DNA of 64,000 bases, from contig NW_020313157.1 of assembly GCF_003265705.1 (NCBI RefSeq), positions 948,429 to 1,012,428 on the forward strand, read 5' to 3'. A program made the position numbers and the translations under genes. This document shows, piece after piece, positions 32,013 through 42,945 of this stretch. Numbering within the stretch: position 1 is the stretch's first letter; each line of letters opens with the position of its first letter. Origin of the DNA: Callorhinus ursinus. Taxonomy: Eukaryota; Chordata; Mammalia; Carnivora; Otariidae. The notes under the pieces were generated by a model. The model worked only from the letters and a program-made list of their open reading frames with translations. It was not told where the DNA came from and made no database searches.

Positions 32013-32560
32013 CTGGATATTCAGAGTGGGGGTCTGTGCCCCAAATGGAGCATCTCAGGCTTCACCCCACATGAACTGAATCAGAATCTGCATTTTAATA
32101 AGCCTGTAGAGCGATGACTGTGTTCCCCAAAAATGCAGAGGTTGAAGCCCTAACCCCCCAGTGTGGCTGTATTTGGAAATGGGGCCTCTAAGGAAGTACT
32201 TAAGGTTAAATGAGGTCATAAAAGGGGGAGATTTGATCTGATGGGATTAATGTCCTTATAAGAAGAGACACCAAAGAGCTTGCTCCCTCTCTCTCTGCAT
32301 CCATGCACAAAGGAAAGGCCATGTGAGAACACAGAGAGAAGGTGCTGTCTGCAACCCAGGAAGAGTACTCCCCAGAACCTGGCCAGGCTGGCACCCTGAT
32401 CTCAGACTTCCAGCTTCAAGAACTGTAAGAAAATAAATTTCTTTTTTTTTAGGTCTCTAACTTGGTAGTATTTTGTTACAGCAGCCCAAGCTGACTAGAC
32501 AAGATTCCCAGATGATCTGCAAGGCTCACTCTTAGAACTTGGGGTCATGGTTTTCTCACC
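32013..32560 (+). mobile_element. Second MER20-type element split by MLT1
   Basis: Left part '...gaactgaatcagaatctgca|ttttaataagcc' to 32104 and right part from 32502 'agattcccagatgatctgc...' are contiguous in the MER20 consensus ('tttaacaagcc' then 'ccaggtgattctg'). Confidence 0.65.
32105..32501 (+). mobile_element. MLT1/MST-type LTR (ERVL-MaLR)
   Basis: 'gttgaagccctaaccccc', 'gtggctgtatttggaaatgg', 'gggattaatgtccttataag', 'aagagacaccaaagagcttg' and 'gaagaaataaatttc'-like end ('aagaaaataaatttcttt') follow MaLR LTRs in sense. Nearly complete, no internal sequence. Confidence 0.9.
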
Positions 32561-33434
32561 ACACCCCTGATTTAATGGCTGAGGTTCCTGGCTTGCCTTG
32601 AACCCTTACTCTTACTGAGAACTCTCTTTGAATTCATCCACTAAGACACACAGAGATTAACTCAGTATGCGAATGATGAAAATCATGAATTATTTTTAAA
32701 CCCAGGAGATGCCATCTAGAAATGAGGCAAGTAAAAGCAGTTCCTTGTCTGTTTTAGGTTGTTCTGACCAGGTGAAGTGTGCATTTCTTTTCTTTCCTCC
32801 AGTGAAAATATGTTGAGTTTGCAGGGAAGAGTCCATATCCAATTTTGATTTACCCACAAAGAAGTGGCAGGTGTTAATCAACTAACTAACGAAATCAATA
32901 AGCCAAAGGCAGGTTTTTGTTTTTAATCTGCCACCAAGGGCCCACACAAGCAACAGAAAAAAGCCATCTGGCAGAATCAGAGCTCTTGCCACTTCCCTAA
33001 GATTATTCAATTTATTCTTGTCAGGATTAATTTACTAAACCCATGCTGGATTTTTTATTTAGATGATATTGTTGGTTTGTCATCCGCTGCAGATCTACGT
33101 GGGAGGCACCACAGGGGACTGCACTTGCTTCTGAACAATGCTGGACTCAAATTGGAAAAATGTCACTTTGGCGGGAACAAATTATTGTTCGGATTGCTCC
33201 ACGTAGAGCTGGTGTCTCCAGATGGGCTCTGACCTGACCTTTTCCGAACCAGAATAGTCAAGTAAGTACTTCAGCCTTACTTGATGATTTCGTTGGAAAA
33301 CAGCTCAACTACTTAAGTGTTAAGTATGAATTTGGAGCCATGTACTCATCACCAAGCAATCAATTTCCCTACAGAAGCCAGGCATTCTCCTTTCTGTAGC
33401 TGGAAAACTCCAAATAGTGACTCAATCGCTAGCA
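32561..33434. other. Unassigned, repeat-free segment
   Basis: No gene or transposon recognised across about 870 bp. The part 33040-33240 is complex, keeps several CpGs and holds the motif cluster noted at 33133-33192. Confidence 0.45.
33133..33192. promoter_or_regulatory. Candidate SOX/E2F motif cluster
   Basis: Within 60 bp: 'gaacaatg' (SOX core ACAAT), 'attgg' (inverted CCAAT), 'tttggcgggaac' at 33167-33178 (close to the E2F consensus), and 'gaacaaattattgttc' at 33175-33190, two SOX-like cores facing each other as in SOX dimer sites. Binding is inferred from motifs only. Confidence 0.3.
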
Positions 33435-33635
33435 ACAGATGGGATTCTGCACACTCTATGGAGTCACACTGCTTGGCTTCACATAATTGGACTCTGCACC
33501 ACACTCGTTGTGGGCTGGTGGCTTAGTTTCCCTGTCTGTAAATTAATGATAGCCACCTCATTTGTTGTCAGGAATATCTAATGCACGCAAATGTCTTAGC
33601 ATATGGCGAGTCATTGATAAATGTTAGCTATCATT
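33435..33635 (+). mobile_element. MIR SINE, plus orientation
   Basis: 'gcttagtttccctgtctgta', 'tgatagccacctcatttgtt' and 'attgataaatgttagctatc' follow MIR to its end. Confidence 0.75.
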
Positions 33636-34028
33636 GATGGCATCCTCCAAATGTCTCTGTGAGACCTGGTTCTGAGGAGAGTATTGAGAACTTAAGAGAG
33701 TTCTATTTTTGAAGTTTGCTCTTCCAAGTCTTCTGAGTTCTTCTGGTTTTTAGACATCAAAGCACTTGTGTGTCTGTTCTTTTCAGAAGCTGTTTTCTCT
33801 CCCAGGAGAGACTTCTTTTCTTCTGAATTTTGTGTGTTAGTTGTTTCTGATGATTTTTGTGGGTCAGGGTTATTTATGCCCACAGTGCAGCGAACCATCA
33901 TCCTGGATCATGTATCAGCATCATTCACAGCTCTGAAGTGCCCAGAAGTTAAAGGTCCCTGTGAACAGGTGGGGACCAATGTCTACCGGTGGGATTCTGG
34001 AGGCCTCAGAGGATTTAGAAGCTAGGAA
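33636..34028. other. Unassigned sequence
   Basis: No gene recognised; overlapping 69- and 85-codon frames on opposite strands lack known motifs. Confidence 0.5.
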
Positions 34029-34464
34029 TCTATGGTGGGTGGAATAGTAACCCTTAAAAGAGCGTGTCCATGTCCAACCCCTAGAACCTGTGAATGTGAC
34101 CTTATTTGGAAATAGGGTCTTTGCAAATATAATTAAGGATCTTGAAGTGAGATCATCTTGGATTATCTGTATGGGCCCTAAATCCAACGACAAGTGTCCT
34201 TTTAAGAGATAGAGAAGAGATGGCCCTGTGAAGACAGAGGCAGAGCCTGGAGCAACATGGCCACCAGCCAAAGAGTGCCCAGAGCCACCGGGAGCTGAAA
34301 GAGGCAAGGGGAGGGTGCATTCCTAGAGAGTCTGGTAGGAGAGTAGCCCTGCTGACATATTGATTTCAGACTTGTGCCCTCCAGAACTGTGAGAAAATAC
34401 ATTTCTGTTGTATTAAGCCACAAATTGTGGCAATTTTTTAATAGAAGCCACAGGAAACTAATCA
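34029..34464 (+). mobile_element. MLT1 LTR (ERVL-MaLR)
   Basis: 'gaatgtgaccttatttggaa', 'atagggtctttgcaaatata', 'gggccctaaatccaacga', 'ctccagaactgtgagaaaat' and 'caggaaactaatca' match the LTR from end to end. The minus-strand 128-codon frame over it is a shadow. Confidence 0.92.
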
Positions 34465-35000
34465 AGAGCCTCAAGGAGCTTCCAGTGTGACTCTCTTGTG
34501 TTTGATACTTGCCTACTCATCACGGACAAAAGAAAGGCATGATCCAGAGACCACGCCATGTAATCTGAGCCCTAGGGAGAAGAAAAACCCCTTTATACAA
34601 GAGATGCCAGGGCAGGTGCATGCTGTTATGTTCATGGACCCCTGTGTTTTCAGAGGACAGTCCCTGGAATCTGTGTTAATGACTTCAGGTATCAACCCTG
34701 GAAAGACAATATAGAGAAAAGACCAGGGTGCTTATATTGGACGTGAGAGTAAAGTAAGGTCATTTTATCTTTGACATGGCATTGTTCTCCTGGACTCAGA
34801 TACTCACCAAGTCCCAGAGAGCATTTCATAGGAAATACCTACAGTTTAAAACATCTCTTGAGAGCTGGTGGATGATATGGGAAACAAAGGCAAAAAAAAA
34901 AAAAATTAAATTTCCTTACTACTTACAGCCCACTGACAAGTCCTTGAAACAGACAGTGAGACATTCCTCTAGGAACTCAGCTGCCTCAATGCTAATACTT
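34465..35000. other. Unassigned sequence
   Basis: No gene or clear repeat recognised; A13 at 34893-34905. Confidence 0.5.
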
Positions 35001-35411
35001 TGCTGAGGGCAAAAGGCAATCTTAGCCTGAGCCCCAGAATCCCGTAAGTCCACTTTAACATATAAAAATTCCTTTGGAAACTTCCTTTATCTCTACTCCC
35101 CCAAGATATATGTTAGTAATCATCCCCAAGCATATGACCCACCGATATACATCTGAAGGGTCTCATGACTCAGGCTTTATTAGACAGTAATAAATGACCT
35201 TTTCCCAACAATAGCTAGCCCCCCCGAGGTCCTGGAAACCTTGCTTCCAAATTCCTTAGGGACTTATGCTATCCCTAACCCCATCCCATCTTGAAAGTAT
35301 ATAATTGGGCACCCCTCACGACACCAGGTTAGCTCTTTCTGACCACACATTCTGTCCCCTTTTTGTACCAACATGTCTCAAGAATTCTTTCTCAGCCCCC
35401 AAACGCTAACA
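35001..35411 (+). mobile_element. Probable solo LTR of an endogenous retrovirus
   Basis: LTR-like architecture: 'tgctgaggg' start, U3-like text with 'gaggtcctggaaaccttgc', TATA-like 'tatataa' near 35299, R/U5-like 'tagctctttctgaccacaca' and an end 'cagcccccaaacgctaaca'. No target duplication is obvious and the family is not named. Confidence 0.5.
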
Positions 35412-35640
35412 TCTTTCCTATATCAGGGGAGACACAGTCAAAGATTCATGACAAACCCAAATACGGTTTATGATCAACTACCCTTCTACTGGAGGAGAAA
35501 TCCAGGTGTTTTGCTCTTTCTTTTCAAACAGAAAATAAAAGCTATGGCAAGGAAGTTTATAACATTACCGAAAAAGTACATTTCAATATCACACTGCAAA
35601 AAGAATTCAAATGTGCATTTTAAATTCTAAATCAACAGTA

Positions 35641-36146
35641 TGCAGGCAGAAAAAAAATAAGTTTCCCTCTACCCTTTTAGCTTCTTCATTAATATCCCCC
35701 ATAGTAAAAGACAGATTAGCTAGAGAAAAACAAACAGAAATTTAATGACTTTTACACACCTCCTGTATACATGGGACATACCCAGAAAAAAGGAGTAACT
35801 CCCAAAATGGCCCAGGCCATCAAAAACACCATCTTTAGCTAAAGGCAAAGAAAGAAGCTGGGGTGGGGAGTTGGCCCATTATGGTAGATCATCAGGCAAA
35901 ACACAAAAGGGTAAGGTTATTATGCAGATTTAAGCCACTGTCTCCTCCACTGATGAGAGTTTCTGGAGAGTTAGAGTCATCCTTTTCTTTCTGGTACAGG
36001 AAGGGAGACACCCTTAAAAATGGGATTTCTCTTATAAATGTAAATATTTTTCTCACAAAAGGGCAACTTCTACTGACTCTGCAGCCTCCCTGAAGTAATC
36101 ATCCCCAAATAATCCTTATGCTAAAAAGGCATATTTTGGGGTAGCA
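35641..36146 (-). mobile_element. Probable solo LTR, minus orientation
   Basis: Runs TG ('tgcaggcagaaaa') to CA ('attttggggtagca'); reversed it begins with the 'tgctaccccaaaatatgcc' phrase familiar from mammalian LTRs and has an ATTAAA-type signal before a T-rich U5. No coding retroviral sequence adjoins. Target duplication is not evident. Confidence 0.6.
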
Positions 36147-36339
36147 TCTGTTCCCCTTCATTTATAGATCATTTCCTTTTCAACAGCAATTTTTCTAGAG
36201 TTTGGACACTTAAGTTTCCTCTGTTCTGCAAATAACAATTGTCAATTAAAAGAAGCTAACTAATATGAGTTGAGATTCTAGGACTTAGAACATTTACTAC
36301 AACCTGGGTTCTAATGTGTTTTTTTTCTTTCCTACCTTC
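36147..36339. other. Unassigned sequence
   Basis: Short AT-rich gap with no recognisable element. Confidence 0.5.
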
Positions 36340-36450
36340 ACAGAGATTCAAACTTTGAAAATAAATACAAGTTGTAGGACCATTTGGCCCAGGGCTTCCA
36401 TTTTGCAGATGAGAAAACTGAGGATCAAAGAGTGTAGGGCACTGGCTTTG
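36340..36450 (-). mobile_element. MIR SINE fragment, minus orientation
   Basis: 'ccattttgcagatgagaaaa' and 'ctgaggatcaaagagtgtag' are the reverse MIR core. Confidence 0.7.
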
Positions 36451-37529
36451 ATAACAAATGATGTAAGAGTGATTGAAACCAATCTACCTGCTTTGTATTT
36501 TATGCTTTCCTCTATACCATATTTTGTCTTTGGATCTGAATATTTAGATGAATATTCCAAATTCAATTGCATTATTTAAGGATAATGATTGCGCTGCAAC
36601 TTTTTTGAAAAAAAAACTGAGTGTTATTTCGTAACTATAGTTGGTACAAATTTGGAGTCATGCGTGCCTTCCTGCTGGATTCTTCAGTGTGTGTTCATTC
36701 AGCTCAAAAGACCAAGATTCAAATAAGGTCACTTGAATACATAAAGAGTAGAAGAAAACGTTTGTACTGACATATTTTATCCACTTCATAGGTCTCCATT
36801 CACAAATTTGCTCAGTCCCTGCAATCTCACAGAGCGCCAGCAGATGGAAGCAAATAACTTTGTAAAATACTAAAAAGCACGAAGCACTATACCAGAGCAT
36901 CCCATTCACGGAGTCTGTAAACTTCTGGAAATATTATAATCTATCTGCTCCCTCAAAATTTAAGTCTCAAATGACTGTATGCTTTAATTAATAAGATTTA
37001 ATTACTTACCAGGAATGTGATAATTTGAGAAAGCATTTTATTAGTATGTGTTTAAGAAGGTTCAGTATGACCGAGATCCCTGTTTCAAGGCACAGGATAC
37101 TCCAAAAACAGGAAGTTTCAATCTGATTGTGAAGACTGAGAATTTACTTCAGAGCTGTTTTACCTGAATTCATACAAATGGCAAAAAAAAAAAAAAAATG
37201 TGTAAACTAAGATCTCAGCATAAATCCATTCAACCAAGAGAGTAGAATCCTACTTTAGTGGGCTACCTCAGAACACAATGTTTCTGACTTTATAAATGTT
37301 TGAGAGGAATTTTAAGTGGGGGATGGGTTATGGGATATTTTCTTTGGGACAGAGGTAGCAGGAAAGAGCTGTAGAAGCCAGAAAGACCACAAAACAATTC
37401 CCAAACCCCATCTTTAGCAAATAAAGATAACAGGTCTTTCATCTTAGAATCGTGACTTCTTTCTTTGAAGATTGCACCCTCAACCCCCCCATGAATTATT
37501 TTGTTCTCTTCTTCCTATGTTTTTTGCAG
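36451..37529. other. Unassigned, repeat-poor AT-rich sequence
   Basis: About 1.1 kb without clear transposon except an A16 run at 37183-37198. A minus donor-like CCTG|GTAAGT lies at 37007-37012 without a good acceptor. Confidence 0.45.
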
Positions 37530-37656
37530 CTTAGTTATCAGGGGACAAGAGAGAGTTGGCAGGAACCCTGGCAGCCCAGGGCTGCTGGCTCAGCACCATT
37601 AAATTTGCTACTGAGGAAGGCAGCCCCCTCTCAGGTAGGAGCAATATGTCACCAAG
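37530..37656 (+). other. Candidate plus-strand exon
   Basis: Preceded by 'ttctcttcttcctatgttttttgcag' type tract (37503-37529, a strong acceptor) and followed by CCAAG|GTAAGC at 37657; an alternative donor CTCAG|GTAGGA is at 37634. One frame (from the first base) is open throughout, rich in Q, R, A and P, with no family resemblance; the other two have stops. Could be a lncRNA exon or chance. Confidence 0.3.
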
Positions 37657-38099
37657 GTAAGCTCAAACCAAGGATCTGTTTGCAAATAAGAGCTATGCAT
37701 TGGATTCACAGCAGGGGTTTAATGAGAGCGCTTTTAATTAACTGTAAAAGTAATTACCCATATTAGATGTAAATCGCACTTGTTTTTACACGAGGTGAAT
37801 AATTTTAGTGCAGCTTTTAAGAAGAATACTTCTAGAGGGGTTGTCAGCTGCACGGGCTCTTCACAAGTCCATGTGTTTAAAAACAGTATCCAGGAGAAAA
37901 ACACCAGCCCAGGAAGCCTTAGGTTTGTCACTGGCTTCTGCCAGCTCTGCAGCTTCTCTTCATTTATAGCAGGCCCCAGCAGCTAAGTACACCCCCACCA
38001 CAGCATACTCAGAGAAGCTCCCCCACAAAAACTCCCAAACCCTGTCAGGTTTTTGTCCTATTACATTTTGTTTTGTTGTGTTGTCTTCTTGGCTTTTAG
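37657..38099 (+). other. Possible short intron; AT-rich constrained-looking patch
   Basis: Would be a 443-bp intron if the flanking exon candidates are real. At 37733-37800 lies homeodomain-like text ('ttttaattaactg', 'aagtaattaccc') in complex sequence without repeats. Confidence 0.25.
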
Positions 38100-38458
38100 C
38101 CTCCTGGATGATCCCCAGCACTTCCATTGATGGGCTTTTGTGAATAATTAAGGGACTCAGCCCAAAAAATAGGAACTGGAGGGAAGATGAAGGAAGAAGC
38201 CCAACAGGCCACTGGTGTGTGCTTTCCATGACTCAGGTGGATATTGTCCAAAGGACAAAACAGGTTCCTGATGAGGAAGCAAGTGCAGGAGCAAGCAGCC
38301 CAGGCTCACAGGGATCCCGGGTGCCTTCAAGGAGCCAGGCGATTGCACCCAGGAGCTCCAGGGCAGTACCTCTGATGCAGACAGATGTCTGCGTGACCAG
38401 CACCAAAACAGAAGGCAGCTCTCCAGTGGATTTATAAATAGTAGGAGAAAAAGGGGAG
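38100..38458 (+). other. Candidate plus-strand non-coding exon
   Basis: The acceptor 'gttgtcttcttggcttttag' ends at 38099 after a T-rich tract, and the donor GGGGAG|GTAAGTG begins at 38459. All three frames hit stops within 45 nt of the start, so it could only be UTR or non-coding RNA. A MEF2/TATA-like 'ttataaatag' is near 38431. The 132-codon minus frame at 38233-38631, the longest here, overlaps and has no known motif. Confidence 0.28.
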
Positions 38459-39370
38459 GTAAGTGTTGGGAGGGAGCGGGGCTGAACTCCTTGGGTGGGG
38501 AACGGTGTTAAGATGCCATCCTCTGGGCTCTTGAAATTTCCCTGACTCAGCAAAGTGTGAGGTGGGCCCCTGAAGCTCCCATTTGAACCACAGAGAAGCA
38601 TAAACAGCCAGGATAGAGTTTGCAAATACAAAATTACTGGGTAATTATTTATACTTTGATAGGCACCTTCATTAAGGGATTTGAGGATGCAATTATCAAA
38701 TTGAAGTTTAGTGCACTCCAGTTAAGCAACAGAACTGAACATCAGGAAAGCGGGATGCAGAAAGGGTTTAAGCCCTGCCCATTGAGTGGGCCAGCAGCCT
38801 AGCTGTCAATCAGGTCCTTTTTAAAAAGAAGGCTGGCCTTCCATTTGAAGAGCTGGCTACCATCGTGATTGTTTTCCTGTCTAGAGTCTCCTTTGGGTTT
38901 TGGTTGCTGTTGTGTTCTTATTAATGCTTATTGTTGATCTTTGCCTTATAACAACCCCAAGAAGGGGCTAGAGCAGGAAATGTACTGGTTTGATATGATG
39001 CCCTGAAAACTTAATCTGGTTCAAGGTCAACTGAAAGAAGAGTCAGACCTGGAACTTGTGTCTCTCACAAGGAGCTTTTTATTCCTTACTATAGGGCCAC
39101 ATGTGTTTTCCCAGTGTCCCCTACATCTGACACAATGTAGCTATTTCCCACATTGACTATATAAAGGATTCAAATTAAGAAAAAAAAAATAAAGAATATA
39201 GCCTGGTTCTTAATTAATATACCAACCTCTTGAGGAAATGTGACACAGTGAACATACAGCAATACTAAGATAATGAAATAATTCATAATGATACATGAGG
39301 GCAAAGGCAATGATAAGTTGTATTTTAATTTCACCTCCACATATGGATCAAAATACAGAAGACAGAAGAC
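38459..39370. other. Unassigned, repeat-poor sequence
   Basis: No gene or clear repeat recognised; A9 run near 39180. Confidence 0.45.
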
Positions 39371-39570
39371 TCAGGAATGAGCCTACCTTGCTTCAAATCC
39401 TGCCTCTCCCACTTAATAGCTGTGTAACTTTATGAGGCAACTTATCTGTGCCCTCAGTTTTTCAGAAAATAGGATTAGTATCAGTCCGGATACCATCAGG
39501 CTGGTGTTAGTATTAAGCTGAGATAAGGCACATAAAGTGCTGTCATGTAGTCAGTGTTTGTTTTTATAGT
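39371..39570 (+). mobile_element. MIR SINE, plus orientation
   Basis: 'tgcttcaaatcctgcctctc', 'ccacttaatagctgtgtaac', 'gaggcaacttatctgtgccc' and 'aaggcacataaagtgctgtc' follow MIR from the B-box side to the tail. Confidence 0.88.
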
Positions 39571-40006
39571 TGCAATTTTTAAACACTATTATATTTATCT
39601 ATATTCATTAGATATTATTCTGTATATTAATTTTATCATTATTATTCTTTCTTCTCTGTATGAGATGGTTCTAAACACTGCCTGAATTCTTCTGTGTCAC
39701 TGCTATCTTTGTCCATTAAATGGACCCCTAGGGACAACAAAAGATGGGAATTTCTAAGAGTACAAGTCCCCTGGGAATTGATGCTGATAGTCTACCTCAA
39801 CACCAAACCACTCTTGTAAGGAGCTTCACACTACAAGGACTAAACAAAACCACTTAATTAATATTTAATCTCCTTCTAGGAATCAGATATCCCCAAAACA
39901 CATCTAATGGTCAAAGCAAGGATTATGCCAAGAAGAGAAGGTACAGCACAACCGAAGTTCAACAGAGTTAGTGCAAACTATCTGAAAAAAAAAAAATAGC
40001 ATTCTT
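39571..40006. other. Unassigned sequence
   Basis: No gene or clear repeat recognised. Confidence 0.5.
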
Positions 40007-40200
40007 GGGGCGCCTGGGTGGCTCAGTCATTAAGCGTCTGCCTTCAGCCCAGGTCATGATCCCAGGGTCCTGGGATCGAGCTCTGCATCGGGCTCCCTGC
40101 TCCGTGGGAAGCCAGCCTCTCCCTCTCCCACTCCCCCTGCTTGTGTTCCCTCTCTCGCTGTGTCTCTCTCTGTCAAATAAATAAATAAAATCTTTAAAAA
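40007..40200 (+). mobile_element. Carnivore SINEC
   Basis: Full-length copy of the 'cccctgcttgtgttccctct' tail subtype. Flanks 'aaaaatagcattctt' and 'aaaattagcaatct' are a diverged target duplication. Confidence 0.95.
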
Positions 40201-40490
40201 AAATTAGCAATCTCGTATTACCTCTTGAGTATACAGAGATGAGTTACCAGTTTCCAAGAAGTGGCTCTGCTCTATGGGTGTTATGAATGAGACAAGCACT
40301 CAGTGTAGAAATTTGCTATTGGAGGGCCAAACATTATAAAAAAGTGTAACACAAGATATTCAATTTGCGTGTACATATCTTCACCCATCAGAGAACATTT
40401 TATCTTGGTTTAGCTTCCAACGGAAAATTCCTAAATTTGACAACATGGATCTAAAAGTTAACATACCAAAAAAAAAAGTTTATTTTTTTT
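40201..40490. other. Unassigned sequence between SINEs
   Basis: No gene or repeat recognised. Confidence 0.5.
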
Positions 40491-40691
40491 TAAAGATTTA
40501 TTTATTTATTTTGAGAGATGGAGCGCACAGCTGGGGGAGGGGAGGGACAGAGGAAGAATATGAGAATCTCCAGCACACCCCCCCGCGGAGCAGGGAGCCA
40601 GAGGTGGGGCTCCGTCCCAAGACCCTGAGACCACGACCTGAGCTGAAACTAACAGTCAGATGCTCAACTGAATGAGCCACCCAGGCGCCCC
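40491..40691 (-). mobile_element. Carnivore SINEC, minus orientation
   Basis: Older subtype ('ctgaaactaacagtcagatg'); flanked by 'aaaagtttattttttt' (about 40475-40490) and 'aaaagtttaattttttt' (40692 onward). Confidence 0.94.
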
Positions 40692-40707
40692 AAAAGTTTA
40701 ATTTTTT

Positions 40708-41539
40708 TATTATAATGAACTTATAAATCTAAATAGGCAGACCCCGAACTTCAGATCCCCAAGAGTAAATCTAAAAATCACAAGAGAAATAACCACGTAA
40801 GCTTTTTCAGAAAAATGCAATAGAAATATGGATGTAAATGTTCTTTCTCAAGCGATGTGATTTATTAGTAATCCACTCTGCAAAACACTCATATCAATTC
40901 TTACAGGAGCACAGGAAAAAATGTACCTTAAAAGAGACAGTTTAGGATAATTACATTTCGCTGCTTGTTCACCCTCTTTCCCAAATGCCATGTTTACTTG
41001 CAGAAACTATCATTTCGTTTTTAGTCTCAAAAAGAGAATTAAGAATATTTCTTTAAAGTTCTGATTACTTTTTCTTTTGCATTGGCAGGCCTATACAATT
41101 TATAGGACATAGACATTATGTTGGGAAAGAGTAACAGAAATCTAAGCTTATCCCTCAGGATGTCTTAAATACCTCAATTATCCATACTGTCCTGGGAACA
41201 AGGTAAGAAACAAATGCTGACTAATCCCAATTAGGAAGGCTGATCTCTTTAAAAACAGAAATTTTGTCACTTTAACCCTTTGGGGTGAAATCCCTATAAA
41301 ATGTTTCATTGTCTCCACTTTCTAAAACATGGATAGTTGGTTCTGACTCAGTACAATGCCACCTCCAAGATGCTAACCTTAGCAAGTTTTGCCCTCCTGC
41401 TAAATAGTCCCAGATTGTTGTGTTCTTGAACAATATGTAGACGTATGTCAGTGTTCTACTGTCTGCCTTCATGCCTAGCTGTACTTCCTGCTGTCATTTC
41501 TTTTAATTTGGTTCTAAATTCACAACCGGTTGCCTGGAT
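40708..41539. other. Unassigned sequence
   Basis: About 830 bp without recognisable gene or repeat. Confidence 0.5.
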
Positions 41540-41556
41540 AGAGTTTCAATCTTTTT

Positions 41557-41752
41557 AAAAAAAAATTTTTTTTTATTTATTTGAGAGCGAGAGAGCATGC
41601 GGGAAGGGGCAGGCAGAGGGAGAGAGAGTACCAAGCCGACTCAGCGCTTAGCACAGAGCCCAACCTGGGGCTCAATCCCACAACCCTGAGATCAAGATCT
41701 GAGTGGAAACCAAGAGTCGGACACTCAACCGACTGCGCCACTCAGGTGCCCC
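41557..41752 (-). mobile_element. Carnivore SINEC, minus orientation, older
   Basis: Variant 'gtggaaaccaagagtcgg' body; flanks 'agagtttcaatcttttt' (41540-41556) and 'agagtttcattcttttt' (41753-41769) differ at one base. Confidence 0.95.
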
Positions 41753-41769
41753 AGAGTTTCATTCTTTTT

Positions 41770-42124
41770 GAATATTTAAAATTAAATATATGTTCTGGTG
41801 TTTTGTCTGCCGCTTGTTTGTTTACTAACTTCTACATTTGTGAGTTTCAGATGATCAACCATAAGAGAAATCTGTCTGGTTTCTGATATATTAATTAGAG
41901 GATTAATACCTTTTTAATATTTGGTTGCTTTTTGTACAGATGCACTTGATATTGACCTAAACATATGAGCTTGATTTTTCAAGTGTGTTTAAATAGTTTA
42001 TGTTGGGTAAAATATATAAATACATAAAATGAAAAATAAGTTTCCTTTTGGTACCATAATCACCCCCAAAGCGATTCTGAATTGGTGAAAGCATGGAACT
42101 ACCTGAATTTATTTAAATTACAGG
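41770..42124. other. Unassigned AT-rich sequence
   Basis: No gene or repeat recognised. Confidence 0.5.
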
Positions 42125-42495
42125 GGAATGAGCCATGCCCTGACCAATCCCACCTCCTTTCCTAGATTCATATTCTATGATGTTCCTCCCCAGATACTGC
42201 ATTCTGCACGAATCTATCTGTTCTTAAACATTTTTATGTTCCAGGAAGTTGCTTCACTGTGTCCCCTTAACCTGAATCACTCTCCCTCTGCTTACCCAAC
42301 TACCTGCTTACCAAAGCTAATTTCACCTCTCTCTCTGCTCTGTCCACCCAGAGCAGACTGCTCTCTGGCACCACCCTCTACTTGCACCTCTGCTGCAGGG
42401 TTGAGCTCATCTGCATATGTATTTCCAGTGCACTGCATTCATGCCTCTCTCTTCCACGATATTATCAGCTCCTCAAAGGCAAGGGTACCAAAACC
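42125..42495 (+). mobile_element. L2 LINE 3' fragment
   Basis: CT-rich L2-style text: 'ctgcttacccaactacctgc', 'tttcacctctctctctgctc' and 'cagctcctcaaaggcaaggg', the last being the L2 'ctccttgagggcagggac' motif. The 125-codon frame is a by-product. Confidence 0.55.
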
Positions 42496-42538
42496 AACCA
42501 ACTAGCCTTCTTTTAAAAAGCCATCCTTAGTGATAAAA

Positions 42539-42569
<31 letters not shown>

Positions 42570-42764
42570 GTATATATACATGAGATGTATATTATATATA
42601 AATAAAATACAAAATAAAGAAAATCTAAATATATTTTATATTTATATAGTATAAAAATAAATATATAATATATACAATAAGTCTATATTATGTATCATAT
42701 ATATGATATATGATATATAGTATATATTAAATATATTATATAAATATATATATATAAATATAAA
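42539..42764. repeat. (TG)n then 200-bp AT-only tract
   Basis: Eleven or so TG units lead into about 200 bp made almost only of A and T, with runs of TATATA and self-complementary pieces such as 'catatatatgatatatga'. Likely easily unwound and unstable in length. Confidence 0.92.
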
Positions 42765-42945
42765 ACCTCACTTAATCCTATGAGGCAGACACAATGATTA
42801 TCCCCGTTTTAGAGAAAACAAACTCAAGAGAGGTTAGGTTTCTTGCCCAAGGTCACAGAGCTGACAAATGTTGGTTCTAAGAGCTAAACCTGGTTTATTT
42901 TACCCAAAAGCTGGTGATCTTAACTACTTAGCCAACTGGTTTTCC
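42765..42945 (-). mobile_element. MIR SINE, minus orientation
   Basis: 'cctatgaggcagacacaatg', 'attatccccgttttagagaa', 'cttgcccaaggtcacagagc' and 'aagagctaaacctgg' are diagnostic. Confidence 0.88.

Noticed and set aside
34000..36200. Endogenous retrovirus with genes
   Set aside because: Only LTR-type sequence is seen; no gag, pol or env similarity between or beside the LTRs.
38233..38631. Longest open frame (132 codons, minus)
   Set aside because: No known domain, low-complexity Leu/Ser/Pro content, and no Kozak or splice context; a frame this long is expected by chance in 64 kb.
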